Source of the DNA: Baaleninema simplex PCC 7105
Lineage (GTDB): Bacteria > Cyanobacteriota > Cyanobacteriia > Cyanobacteriales > Geitlerinemataceae
DNA length: 64,000 nucleotides
Direction of reading: 5' to 3'
Assembly (NCBI RefSeq): GCF_000332355.1
Contig: NZ_KB235960.1
Span: forward strand, 29,200 to 93,199
Under the pieces are notes generated by a model. It made no database searches and was not told the origin of the DNA. It was given only the letters and a program-made list of their open reading frames with translations. The position numbers and the translations under genes are program-made. Below, piece by piece: positions 24,970-33,737 of this stretch. Each line of letters starts with the position of its first letter. The first letter of the stretch is position 1.

Positions 24970-26283
24970 CTATGCTGAGGCTCGAAAAAAACGAACTCGC
25001 AAGCCGTCTTTGGGATGTCGCGTCGGAACCGCAACGGCTTCTAAGCTTTGGTCGGGCAAAATCTCCCAATCGTACTCTCGCAACAACTGCGATGCGACGA
25101 TTTTCATTTCCAACTTCGCAAAGGCCATCCCCAAACACACCCGAGGTCCGCCGCCAAACCCGATGAGACTGTACGGTTGCGGGCGTTCTACAAAGCGATC
25201 GGGGTCGAAGCGTTCGGGATCGGGGTAAATATCGGGTAGGCGATGGGTGGCGATAATCGAGTAAAGTGCCAACCACCCCTCGGGAACGCGATACTCACCA
25301 AATTCAAAGGGTTTGACGACGCGGCGAAATCCACCGCTGACGGGAGGGTGCAACCGTTCGACCTCCATTAACAGGCGATCGAGATAGGGCATTTGCGACA
25401 GTTGGCTTAACTCTAACGGCCCCCGTTCAGCCAGTTCCCGCTGTTCCGATCGCGCCCGCTGCCACAGTTGCGGGTGGCGTCCCAACTCCAAACACAGCCA
25501 GGTGAGCATCGAGGTCGTCGTTTCGTGACCGGCAAACAACAACAACATGGCTTGGGCGGTCAGTTCTTCTTGGCTGAGGGCGTTTCCCGCTTCGTCGCGG
25601 GCTTGTACCAACAAACTTAACGCATCTCGCGTCGGCTGTTGCTGCCGTTGTTCGACGACTCGATCGAGATGTTGCAGCAAGCGATCGCGCGCGGCTAACG
25701 CGCGTCCGAAGCGGGTTCCGGGAATGGAAAGCGGTAATAACGCAAACAAACCGTTCGTCAGTTCGGTAAACCAACGACTCAGCTGCGCCACTTCTTCCCC
25801 GGAATCGGCCCCGACGAGCAGTTGCGAGGCGATGTCGAAGGTGAGTTGTTTCATTTCTTCGAGCCAGACGAACTCGCCGAGGCGCAGCCAGCGATCGCAG
25901 TACCGCCGCGACACGGACACCATCGTCTCGAAATACTGCGCCAACGCTGCCCCGTGAAAGGCTGGCATCATCAGTTTGCGGTTGTGTCGGTGTTCCTCGC
26001 CATCTTGTAAAAACAGCGATTCTCCGAGCAAAATACGAAACGATTCCGGCCAGCCGCCACGCCAGGAAAAACAGTCCATCTGGCTCGATAATAGAGCTTC
26101 GACTGCCTCGGGGCCGATGAGAAACACCGTCGGCTCTCCGAGAAGGCGAGTTTTAAAAATCGGGCCGTAACGGTGATATTGTTTGATGGCGAAGTCTCGA
26201 TCGAATAAAAAGGCGAACGTTTGCCCGACGACGGGCAAGCCGAACTGTCCGGGGGGAAGTCGATCGACTGAGATAGAGTGCAT
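24970..26283 (-). CDS. cytochrome P450, CYP120 type
   Basis: A 437-residue P450. The N-terminus, LPPGQFGLPVVGQTFAFLFDRDF ... YGPIFKTRLLG, closely resembles the CYP120A1 retinoid hydroxylase of Synechocystis as I remember it. The I-helix oxygen-binding motif is FAGHETTTS, the K-helix ExxR is EVER (LLMEVERLHPPVSGGFR), and the heme-binding loop is FGGGPRVCLGMAFAKLEMK with the Cys thiolate. No membrane anchor is present. Substrate is probably a retinoid/apocarotenoid or similar hydrophobic molecule, by family only. Redox partners are not encoded nearby. Confidence 0.9.
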   Translation of the reverse strand: MHSISVDRLPPGQFGLPVVGQTFAFLFDRDFAIKQYHRYGPIFKTRLLGEPTVFLIGPEAVEALLSSQMDCFSWRGGWPESFRILLGESLFLQDGEEHRHNRKLMMPAFHGAALAQYFETMVSVSRRYCDRWLRLGEFVWLEEMKQLTFDIASQLLVGADSGEEVAQLSRWFTELTNGLFALLPLSIPGTRFGRALAARDRLLQHLDRVVEQRQQQPTRDALSLLVQARDEAGNALSQEELTAQAMLLLFAGHETTTSMLTWLCLELGRHPQLWQRARSEQRELAERGPLELSQLSQMPYLDRLLMEVERLHPPVSGGFRRVVKPFEFGEYRVPEGWLALYSIIATHRLPDIYPDPERFDPDRFVERPQPYSLIGFGGGPRVCLGMAFAKLEMKIVASQLLREYDWEILPDQSLEAVAVPTRHPKDGLRVRFFRASA

Positions 26284-26450
26284 CTTTTACAGTGAACAGT
26301 CAACAGTGAGCAGCCAACAGTGAAGACAGTGTTCAGTTAACCTTGTCTTCGTTGTCACGACAGATCAGGGTGCGTCTTTTACAGCGAGCAGTCAACAGTG
26401 AGCAGCCAACAGTGAAGACAGTGTTCAGTTAACCTTGTCTTCGTTGTCAC
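26283..26450. repeat. 92-bp direct tandem duplication
   Basis: Two nearly identical copies begin at 26283 and 26375 (TCTTTTACAG ... AACAGTGAGCAGCCAACAGTGAAGACAG, ending CTTCGTTGTCAC). They lie immediately upstream of the P450 gene start and the divergent pentapeptide gene. No coding potential. Confidence 0.85.
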
Positions 26451-26530
26451 GCTTTTGCGATCGCTCTCGGTGATTTTACGGTGTATCGCGCTTAGAATAA
26501 TCGGCAGCAGCATCTATCCGACGCCCTTCG

Positions 26531-27466
26531 ATGGCAACTACTCCACCTCTCTCGCCAACTGAACTGCTCGAACGCGGCGTCCACGCCTGGAACCAGTGGC
26601 GCGAGAACCAACCGAAAAGTTGCCCGATCTTGCAGGGAGAAAATTTAGTTCGGCAACGCCTGCGCGAGATCGACTTTAGTTTTTGTAATTTAATCGAGAC
26701 CGATCTGGCTAAGGCCGATCTGTGCTTGGCGAACCTCGAACACGCTTTGCTCGATCGCGCCAACCTCTGCGACGCGATTCTCTACACGACCGATCTACGC
26801 TACGCTTCTCTCAAAGAAGCGAATTTAATTCGAGCCGATCTGACCGAAGCCAGCCTCGTTAAAGCCGATCTCTCCCTGGCCAAACTCCAACAAAGCAAAC
26901 TCAATCGCGCCGATTTATCCGACGCCGTTCTCTACACCACGACGTTACGACAAGCGGATCTCTCCGACGTCGAGTTAATTCGCGCCGATTTGCGGGAAGT
27001 GGACTTAACGATGGCAGCTTTGGGAGAAGCCGATCTGCGCGACGCGAACTTGAGTTTTGCAGTCTGTTCTCTGGCGAAATTTGTCGGGGCGACGTTGTGT
27101 CACGCGAATTTATACCGGGCGAATTTGAGTTTAGCTAACCTCTGCGTCGCCAATTTAATGGGGGCGAACCTCACCAAAGCCAGTTTTATCGGCGCGAACC
27201 TCATTGGGGCAAATCTGTATTTAGCGAATTTGCGATTTGCCAATCTCGCTCAAGCGGATCTGCGAGAAGCCAGTCTCCGGATTACCAACATGACCGGGGC
27301 GAACCTCGCCGGTGCTAACCTCAGTATGGCCAATTTGACGGAAGCGACGCTGGTACACGCGAACTTGACGGGGGCGAACTTGTCTCGGGCAAATCTATAC
27401 CAAGCGAATCTCAGCGGCGCGATTCTCAAAGGTGCCATTATGCCCGATGGAAGTCGGCATCCTTGA
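26531..27466 (+). CDS. pentapeptide-repeat protein
   Basis: A 311-residue protein. After about 45 N-terminal residues it is made of consecutive A(D/N)LXX pentapeptides (for example LIETDLAKADLCLANLEHALLDRANL, GANLTKASFIGANLIGANLYLANL), almost to the C-terminus, LKGAIMPDGSRHP. Such proteins fold as a right-handed quadrilateral beta helix. No signal peptide or membrane segment is seen. The IMPDGSRHP ending is common in cyanobacterial pentapeptide proteins. Function unknown; DNA mimicry as in Qnr proteins is one known role of the fold, but nothing here supports it. A second such gene is at 32.3 kb. Confidence 0.9.
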   Translation: MATTPPLSPTELLERGVHAWNQWRENQPKSCPILQGENLVRQRLREIDFSFCNLIETDLAKADLCLANLEHALLDRANLCDAILYTTDLRYASLKEANLIRADLTEASLVKADLSLAKLQQSKLNRADLSDAVLYTTTLRQADLSDVELIRADLREVDLTMAALGEADLRDANLSFAVCSLAKFVGATLCHANLYRANLSLANLCVANLMGANLTKASFIGANLIGANLYLANLRFANLAQADLREASLRITNMTGANLAGANLSMANLTEATLVHANLTGANLSRANLYQANLSGAILKGAIMPDGSRHP

Positions 27467-27510
27467 TTTGGGGACAAGGGGACAAGGAAGAAACTGTTAC
27501 TTGTGGAGTC

Positions 27511-27569
27511 GGTGCGTGACCGGTTGGCCGGTTTCGCGGCATATTTTGAGGGTCTTTAGGTCACGCACC
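27511..27569. repeat. GGTGCGTGAC-ended element with different core
   Basis: It starts GGTGCGTGAC and ends GTCACGCACC like the 23.2-kb array, but the 39-base core (CGGTTGGCCGGTTTCGCGGC...) is unrelated to that array's core. Confidence 0.75.
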
Positions 27570-27597
27570 CTCTCAGATGTTGGCGTTGTACATGGGC

Positions 27598-27654
27598 GGT
27601 GCGTGACGATTTCTCGGTCTCAGGATTTACACCGGATTTTTCAAGTCACGCACC
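27598..27654 (-). repeat. GGTGCGTGAC element, inverted copy
   Basis: Read on the minus strand it is GGTGCGTGACTTGAAAAATC...CCTGAGACCG...GTCACGCACC, the same core as the three tandem copies at 23166-23379. Confidence 0.82.
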
Positions 27655-27796
27655 CTACAACTGGTGACTGGCTTCAACAATTCTTAGTCGCCTGTTAACC
27701 CAGACCATTTGTCAAGTGGTTATGATATACGAGAAGAATGTGTAATTTGTTACAGACTTTTGTAAAACGATTAGTCAATAACTGGAGATTCGCTCG

Positions 27797-27937
27797 ATGA
27801 ATATGCAAGAAAAAGCTCGGATGTTAACGGCACGTCGTCGCCACACGAAAGCCCATCGCCGTATGACGCTGTTCTGCCGTTCGGCGGCTGAGGTCGGCGT
27901 GTCGGAGATGTCTCGAACGAACGAATCCCTGAAATAG
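27797..27937 (+). CDS. small basic protein of 46 aa, unknown
   Basis: The frame ATG 27797 to TAG 27937 encodes 46 residues: MNMQEKARMLTARRRHTKAH, then RRMTLFCRSAAEVGVSEMSR and a short tail. It is very basic in residues 7-24. A GGAG lies 9 bases upstream of the ATG, and about 140 bp separate it from the repeat element, enough for its own promoter. The short length and lack of a recognised family keep this tentative. It is not in an operon. Confidence 0.45.
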   Translation: MNMQEKARMLTARRRHTKAHRRMTLFCRSAAEVGVSEMSRTNESLK

Positions 27938-28223
27938 GGATTGCTGAAAAGTCATTAAAGTTAAAGTGATGAGAGGGAACAGGGAACAGGTAACAGGGAA
28001 CAGGAGATCGGAGGGTGGGAAATGTGAGCATATCGATTGCTATTTTCTCTTGAATTTTTGCCCCATACTGACCGAAAACTGGGGACTTTTTTCGGATCGA
28101 TTCCCTTAAAATTCCTTTTTTATAAGGATTTTAGCTTTATTCAGCAGACCCGAAATAGAGGCGCGATCGCCCGACGCGAATCGCCAGCAACGAACCCCTA
28201 GACGTTCATTCGAGAGCGAAACC
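27938..28223. other. intergenic region with GGGAACAGG repeats
   Basis: It holds a short run of AGGGAACAGG/GTAACAGGGAACAGG (about 27971-28010) and AT-rich sequence. A similar GGGAACAGGGAATAGG run precedes the rbgA gene at 48177-48228. No gene is seen. Confidence 0.5.
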
Positions 28224-28409
28224 ATGAAATTCTGTTATCGCGGAGTTTGGTACGACAGCAACCCTTCCCAGATCGAAACCCAGGAAGGGCCGACGATCGG
28301 AAAATATCGCGGTGCGACTCTTCGAGGGCGATCGCTCTCAGAAGTGCCGACACTGACAACTTGCATAAAAGGCAAATATCGCGGCGTCGAAGTCAACGTA
28401 GCGTTTTAA
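28224..28409 (+). CDS. DUF4278 small protein
   Basis: 61 residues starting MKFCYRGVWYDSNPSQIE with the later KYRGATLRGRS and KGKYRGVEVNVAF. The pattern K-x-x-YRGVxY ... KYRG matches the DUF4278 family, found almost only in cyanobacteria. These are short, soluble proteins of unknown function. It converges with the SDR gene, their stops 6 bp apart. Confidence 0.8.
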   Translation: MKFCYRGVWYDSNPSQIETQEGPTIGKYRGATLRGRSLSEVPTLTTCIKGKYRGVEVNVAF

Positions 28410-28415
28410 CGGTCG

Positions 28416-29393
28416 TTAATTCGCTGCCGTTTGGTAAGACTCGACGATTTCTCGCAGGGTTTGTTCGACCGACCGAGGCGTCCACCCGAGAACCCGTCGC
28501 GCCTTACTGCTATCGACTCGCACGCAGCGATCGTAAACATAGTGAACCCGCTCTCGACTCAGGGGCGGGTTCCATTTGGCCAGGCGTCCGATGGGGTCGA
28601 GAACGTTTCCCACCAAACGCACTACGGGTTGAGGCACTTCGCGAGGGGGACGCACGCCGGAAACCCGACTGAGAATCTCGAACATCTCCCGAGTGGTGAG
28701 ATCGCCTGCGGAGATAATATAGTGTTCGCCGGGAACGCTTTTCTCGGCAGCCAGAATCATCGCCTCGGCTAAATCGTCTACGTGAACGATCCCCGTAACG
28801 CGATCGCCCCCCGCCCAAACCCCCAGTTTTCCGTTGAGGAAGTTTTGAATCACCGGTCCGAAATGGGGATCGTCGGCGCCAAAAATCCCCGAAGGCATGA
28901 CGCTGACAACCGGAAAGCCGTCGTCGGCCGCGCGATCGACTAGTTGTTGGGCTGCGTATTTCGTGCGATCGTAAGCCGAGGAAAAGTCCGCTTGCGTGCG
29001 TTGAAAGGTTTCGTCGACCGTGTTGCCTTCGGTGTCGCCGTAAATACCGATGGTGCTACAATAAACCATTTTAGATACGTTCGAGGCTTTGGCCGCATTT
29101 AAAACCGCCCGCGTTCCCTCGACGTTCGCCCGCTCCATTTTGGCTTCGTCCACGAGTCCCAAGTCTACGAAGGCGGCGGTGTGAAATACCCAATCGACCC
29201 CCGCCATTCCTGCTTTTAACACCTCTTCGTCGGTCACGTCGCCGTAAATGAGGTTGACTTGGCAATCTTTCAAGCGAAACAGGTTCGGCGATGTAGGACG
29301 GGCTAAACCCGTGACGGTATGTCCGCGATCGCGTAACGCTTTGACGAGGTGCGATCCGGTAAAGCCGGTTGCCCCGGTGACGAATGCTTTCAT
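28416..29393 (-). CDS. NAD-dependent epimerase/dehydratase (extended SDR)
   Basis: About 325 residues from ATG at 29393 (MKAFVTGATGFTGSHLVKAL); an earlier in-frame start at 29471 adds a non-conserved leader. The Rossmann motif GATGFTGSH and the active-site triad elements are present: Ser/Thr in MVYCSTIGIYGD and YxxxK in YDRTKYAAQ. The substrate-binding half includes VMPSGIFGADDPHFGPV and GIVHVDDLAEAMILA. It belongs to the sugar-nucleotide epimerase / dihydroflavonol-reductase-like extended SDRs. The substrate cannot be deduced, and no pathway partner is adjacent. Confidence 0.85.
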   Translation of the reverse strand: MKAFVTGATGFTGSHLVKALRDRGHTVTGLARPTSPNLFRLKDCQVNLIYGDVTDEEVLKAGMAGVDWVFHTAAFVDLGLVDEAKMERANVEGTRAVLNAAKASNVSKMVYCSTIGIYGDTEGNTVDETFQRTQADFSSAYDRTKYAAQQLVDRAADDGFPVVSVMPSGIFGADDPHFGPVIQNFLNGKLGVWAGGDRVTGIVHVDDLAEAMILAAEKSVPGEHYIISAGDLTTREMFEILSRVSGVRPPREVPQPVVRLVGNVLDPIGRLAKWNPPLSRERVHYVYDRCVRVDSSKARRVLGWTPRSVEQTLREIVESYQTAAN

Positions 29394-29510
29394 GGTTACT
29401 GTTCTGTGATGGTTTTTGTTCGTTCGCGGAAGCGGTGCGTAGCACGTTCGATCTCCTCGGTTCACCATCATCGCATTTTGTCGGAGTGCCGATCGCCCGG
29501 CGATCGCCGG

Positions 29511-32189
29511 TCAAACCTCATCTTTCTCAGTCAACGCGGCGCGAACCAGAACCACCGTCCGATCGCACCGTCGGGCAATTTCTCGGGGAATGTTGCCTTG
29601 CAGCGCCCGACCGAGCAAACTGCGACGACTCGCCCCGATCAGCACGGCATCGTAATCGTGCGATCGCGCCAAATCGACTACCGCATCTGCCACCGATAGC
29701 CCGAAGGAGGGCAGGGCGAACACGCGACCCTTCAACTGGCGATCGAGCTGTTGGGCGGTCGCATTGAGGAAACTCGTGTCTGGCTCGTTCGGCGTCGGGG
29801 GAAACACCTGACACAAGCGCACGGTCGTCTGTTTTCCCAAAGAGACCAACCCCGGAAGCAACCGCAACCCCGCCGACGCGTTCGCCCCACCACCGACAGA
29901 AACCAACCAGCGATCGAGCGAGAGAGAAGAAGTACGACTGGTTTCGAGCGGGACGAACTTGCCCCATTTCACCAAAATCACTTCGCAAGCGGCTTGATGT
30001 AACAGCGTATCCGACACGTCACCGAAGATCCGTCCCGGCGTGCGCGTTCCCCCCTTCCATCCCATCAACAGCTTATCGATATGGCGTTCTTGCAACGTCT
30101 CTAACACCGCCGCCGCTACGTCGTGGGCGACCCGAACCTGAGTGTGAACCGGAACGTTCCACTGACGGCCGATGCGGGACGCCGTTTTGAGCAGGCGACG
30201 GCTCGAGGTCGTTCGCACGGGGGTTTCCGAAGGCGATCGGTGAGGGGGAACCGCCACCACTTGCAAACATTCGAGTTCGTAATCGTTCGCTTTGGCGATC
30301 GCGGCGGCAAACTGCAACAACAATGGAGCGGTTTTCGGATTCGCCAACGGTACTAACACCCGCCCTTGCCCCACAGCGGGATCTCGCGTCAAATAGACCG
30401 GATAAGACGGTTCGACCTTACGAAACTCGTCCCCTCGACCCGTCAGTTTCCTCGATTCGGCTTGGATGATGTCACTGCGGGTGACGATTCCCACCAGTCG
30501 CCGCCCGTCGACGACTGGAAGCCGACTGACGTTGTGGCGTTCGAGGAGGTACAGCACCTGCGTCAGCGTATCTTCAGGACGGACGACCACCGGTTTCGGC
30601 GTCATCACCTGCTCGAGAGGCGTGTCTTCAGGCAACTGGCGTGTCGAGATATTCGTCAAATCAGCTTGGGTAATAATGCCCACCAGTCGCGAGCGATCGA
30701 CCACGGGAAAGCCACGATGGTTCGATTTGGAAAAGGCTGTCATGACGTCTTTCAACGCCATGTGACTGTCGAAGGTTTCCACTTGACGCTGCATGACCTG
30801 CGCCGCCACCAGTTCTGAGAGAACTTGACCTTCGACGCTGGCCGTCGGGGCGCTCCAACCGCGCATTTCCAGTAGGCGATCGTACAGCGACCCGCTCGAG
30901 ACCTGTTCGGCCACCACGTAAGCCGTTACCGACACGATCATCAACGGCAACACCAAATTAAAGTCGGTGGTAATTTCAAACACGATGACGATCGCCGTAA
31001 TCGGGACTTTCGCCACCGCCCCGAAAAACGCCCCCATTCCGGCTAAAGCATATGTGGTGGGATCGCCGATGTCGAAAAGGGTTTGGCTCGAGAGTCCCAC
31101 CAATCGCCCCAAGGCCGACCCCAACACCAGCGTCGGCGCGAACAGTCCTCCCGACGCTCCAGAGCCATACGCCACGAGGGTAAGCACGAATTTCACCACC
31201 AAGGCCACGGCGACGATCTCGATCCCCGCTTCTCCGGTACTGATAAACTCCCGCAGTCCGGTACTGTCGCGAAAGGGTGCGGGTAACGCGGCGATCGCTG
31301 CTCCAGAAATCGCCCCCGCTAAGGCGATCCGTCCGGGTAATCCGAACGGCAGGCGGCGATTGAGTTCTAAACTGGCTACGATCCCCCGGTTGAACCAGCC
31401 ACTCAACACCCCGGTCGCGATCCCCAACAGCAACAAAAACGGAATGTCTAAGGCTGAAAACTGCGCGAGAGACGCGGTGAGTTCGAGGTTGAGATCCCAG
31501 TTTTCACCGCCGAGGATGCGCGAGACGACCGCCCCGACAAAGGAAGCCAGAATCACCGTTCCTAACGTCAGACTGGACACGTCGTGTAGGAGTTCTTCGA
31601 TCGCGAACAACATCCCCGAAATGGGAGCGTTGAACCCAGCGGCGAGTCCGGCTGCGGCGCCGGCGGCAATGGTTTGGCGGCGGTAGGTGGGGGAGGTGGG
31701 AATCCAGCGACTCATGGAGGCGGCCAGCGCGGCGCCCATGTGAACCGTCGGCCCTTGGCGACCCAGTGCCAGACCGGAACCGGCAACGAGGATCGTACTG
31801 AGGAGTTTGACGGCCGCCAAACGCAGGTTGAGGGTAAATCCTTGATGGTTGAGTTGAGGCGAGGCCAGTTCGGCTTTGACGTGGGAGACGCCGCTTCCAG
31901 TGGCTTGGGGCGCAAAGCGATCGATGAGCCATCCAGCGATAAGACCCCCCACCAGGCCAAACAGGGGAAGTTTCAGCCAAACGGGAAATCCTTCGGTGTG
32001 ATGGACGCGCAGTCCCCCCACCAGGCCGATCCCTTGTTTGAGGAGAACGGCGGCGAGGCCGGAGACCAATCCGATGAGACAGGCTTCGAGGAGTGCTACG
32101 CGTCGGGGGTCGAGTAGGGAAATCCACAGCCGACGTGGTAACAGTCCGGTGGCGATACGGGCAATCTCAGAGTATTTCTTGAGCCACAC
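29511..32189 (-). CDS. ClC chloride channel/transporter fused to CBS pair and two USP domains
   Basis: An 892-residue protein with GTG start at 32189. Order: a ClC membrane domain (about residues 25-440) with GSGVSHVK (98-105), GRQGPTVH (143-150) and GASGGLFAPTL; a CBS domain pair (about 460-590, VMQRQVETF...FPVVDRSRLVGIITQADL and VMTPKPVVV...LPVVDGRRLVGIVTRSDI); then two universal-stress-protein domains (about 610-745 and 755-890). ClC-CBS-USP fusions are known in cyanobacteria. The gating glutamate of GREGP is Gln145 here (CAA at 31755-31757), so proton coupling should be altered. The CBS and USP parts may sense adenine nucleotides. Confidence 0.92.
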   Translation of the reverse strand: MWLKKYSEIARIATGLLPRRLWISLLDPRRVALLEACLIGLVSGLAAVLLKQGIGLVGGLRVHHTEGFPVWLKLPLFGLVGGLIAGWLIDRFAPQATGSGVSHVKAELASPQLNHQGFTLNLRLAAVKLLSTILVAGSGLALGRQGPTVHMGAALAASMSRWIPTSPTYRRQTIAAGAAAGLAAGFNAPISGMLFAIEELLHDVSSLTLGTVILASFVGAVVSRILGGENWDLNLELTASLAQFSALDIPFLLLLGIATGVLSGWFNRGIVASLELNRRLPFGLPGRIALAGAISGAAIAALPAPFRDSTGLREFISTGEAGIEIVAVALVVKFVLTLVAYGSGASGGLFAPTLVLGSALGRLVGLSSQTLFDIGDPTTYALAGMGAFFGAVAKVPITAIVIVFEITTDFNLVLPLMIVSVTAYVVAEQVSSGSLYDRLLEMRGWSAPTASVEGQVLSELVAAQVMQRQVETFDSHMALKDVMTAFSKSNHRGFPVVDRSRLVGIITQADLTNISTRQLPEDTPLEQVMTPKPVVVRPEDTLTQVLYLLERHNVSRLPVVDGRRLVGIVTRSDIIQAESRKLTGRGDEFRKVEPSYPVYLTRDPAVGQGRVLVPLANPKTAPLLLQFAAAIAKANDYELECLQVVAVPPHRSPSETPVRTTSSRRLLKTASRIGRQWNVPVHTQVRVAHDVAAAVLETLQERHIDKLLMGWKGGTRTPGRIFGDVSDTLLHQAACEVILVKWGKFVPLETSRTSSLSLDRWLVSVGGGANASAGLRLLPGLVSLGKQTTVRLCQVFPPTPNEPDTSFLNATAQQLDRQLKGRVFALPSFGLSVADAVVDLARSHDYDAVLIGASRRSLLGRALQGNIPREIARRCDRTVVLVRAALTEKDEV

Positions 32190-32286
32190 AGATTCCTTTT
32201 GGGCGATCGAGCGATAGGTTTGCCCTCATTATGGCCGACGACGAGAGGCTCGCGATCGCCTGGCAGCCGATCTTCAATGGCGCGTT

Positions 32287-33279
32287 TCAGGCAAAGATCC
32301 GGCCGTCTGGTAACGTGGCACCGGTCCAAATGGCTTCGAGTCGATCGATCGCGTTGAGGGTGGCGTTGCGAAGGCTGGCTTCTCGGAGGTTGGCGCGAAA
32401 CAGATTGACGCGATCGAGGTTGGCCTTCCATAAATAGGCTTTGTGCAAGCAGACTTGGGTTAAATTCGCTCCTTGTAAGTCGGCGAGGTTCAAGTTGGCT
32501 TCGCTGAGATCGGCTTGGCTGAGATCGGCGTTGCGAAGATTGGCTTTGGTGAGGTTCGCCCCGCAAAAGTTCGATCGCACCAACAGCGCCTCTTCTAAAT
32601 TCGCCGCCCGCAAGTTGGCCTTTTGCAGTAAGGCTACCCGCAGTTGGGTTTGGCTGAGGTTCGCCGCACTCAAGTTCGCCCCTTGGAAATTCGCGCCGCT
32701 CAGCTTGGCTTGGCTGAGATCGACGCCGTCTAAATCGACTCCGTGCAAGTCGGCACCGTTGAGGTACGCGCCACTGAGATCGATACCCGTGAGGCTGGTT
32801 CCTTCGAGGTTCGCGCCGCTCAACCGCGCTCCTGCCAGTTTGGCCCAACTCAGGTTCGCCCCCCGTAAGTCTGCCCCGCGCAGGTTGATTTCGGTGAGGT
32901 TTGCCCCGCACAGGTTGACCCCGCGCAAGTCTGCTCGTCGCAGGTTGACTCCGGTTAGACTGGCTCCGCTGAGTTTGGCTCCGGTCAGGGTCGCCCCCAC
33001 CAGATAGGCGCCGTTGAGTTTGGCTTTGGTGAGATCGGCCTCGCACAAATTAGCTTCGTAGAGTTTGGCATAGCTGAAATCGGCACCGCACAGATACGCA
33101 CGGTATAAATTAGCGCGATCGAGCAACGTCCGTTGGAAATTGGCGGAGCTGAGATACGCTTTGGATAGATCGATGTCTTTGAGATGAAAACTCGAGAAGT
33201 TCCCGCCGATGAAATTTCCTCCGCTAAAATTACGATTTCCGCGCTCGTAGTTCTCGAGCAGTTCTGTACGACTTTCCAT
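32287..33279 (-). CDS. pentapeptide-repeat protein
   Basis: About 330 residues from ATG 33279 (MESRTELLENYERGNRNFSGGNF), chosen over a TTG at 33339. Almost all of it is (A/C)(D/N)LXX repeats, for example GASLTGVNLRRADLRGVNLCGANL and NLTKANLRNADLSQADLSEANL. The C-terminus, IWTGATLPDGRIFA, is a typical cap. No signal peptide. It folds as a quadrilateral beta helix; function unknown. It lies head to tail with the ClC gene, about 100 bp apart. Confidence 0.9.
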   Translation of the reverse strand: MESRTELLENYERGNRNFSGGNFIGGNFSSFHLKDIDLSKAYLSSANFQRTLLDRANLYRAYLCGADFSYAKLYEANLCEADLTKAKLNGAYLVGATLTGAKLSGASLTGVNLRRADLRGVNLCGANLTEINLRGADLRGANLSWAKLAGARLSGANLEGTSLTGIDLSGAYLNGADLHGVDLDGVDLSQAKLSGANFQGANLSAANLSQTQLRVALLQKANLRAANLEEALLVRSNFCGANLTKANLRNADLSQADLSEANLNLADLQGANLTQVCLHKAYLWKANLDRVNLFRANLREASLRNATLNAIDRLEAIWTGATLPDGRIFA

Positions 33280-33339
33280 TTCGATAACCTTAACGTCTTC
33301 CCTCGATACCAACGGTTTGCTTTTGACAGCACGCACCAA

Positions 33340-33737
33340 ACCGTCTTATTTTAAACTTTAATAATTGCTCGCCGATCTGAGCGAGGCTTTATCAAAAAAA
33401 CATGAAGACTTTAAAAGAATTTTAAAAAACAAATTACGCCAACAATAGGATAATAAATCGCGTCACGATCGCGATCGTTACGAAGATAAAAATTTGTTTG
33501 AAAACAGATACCTCACTAACGATTTAAAATTATTGTAACGCGATACGAGACACAACGATAGCCTTCCGACCCCGGCTGTTATAATTATTAAAAAAATGAC
33601 CGTACGAATCGAGCGGCGAGACCGTCGGAGATCCCATGAGTACGGACGATCGCGATCGAGTTTGCCACAAAGCTCGATCGAACCCCCCCGAACGGGCTAC
33701 GCTAGTTGAGGTCTTTTGATTAGGGGACACAGCAATT
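33340..33737. other. intergenic promoter region
   Basis: About 400 bp of AT-rich DNA between the divergent pentapeptide and CBS-CP12 genes. It contains poly-A/T tracts around 33390-33600 and no coding frame. A TAATTATTAAAAAAATGACC stretch near 33580-33600 resembles promoter-like AT-rich DNA, but no start site can be fixed. Confidence 0.4.

Noticed and set aside
30967..31686. A 239-residue plus-strand frame
   Set aside because: Antisense to the membrane domain of the ClC gene; no family features.
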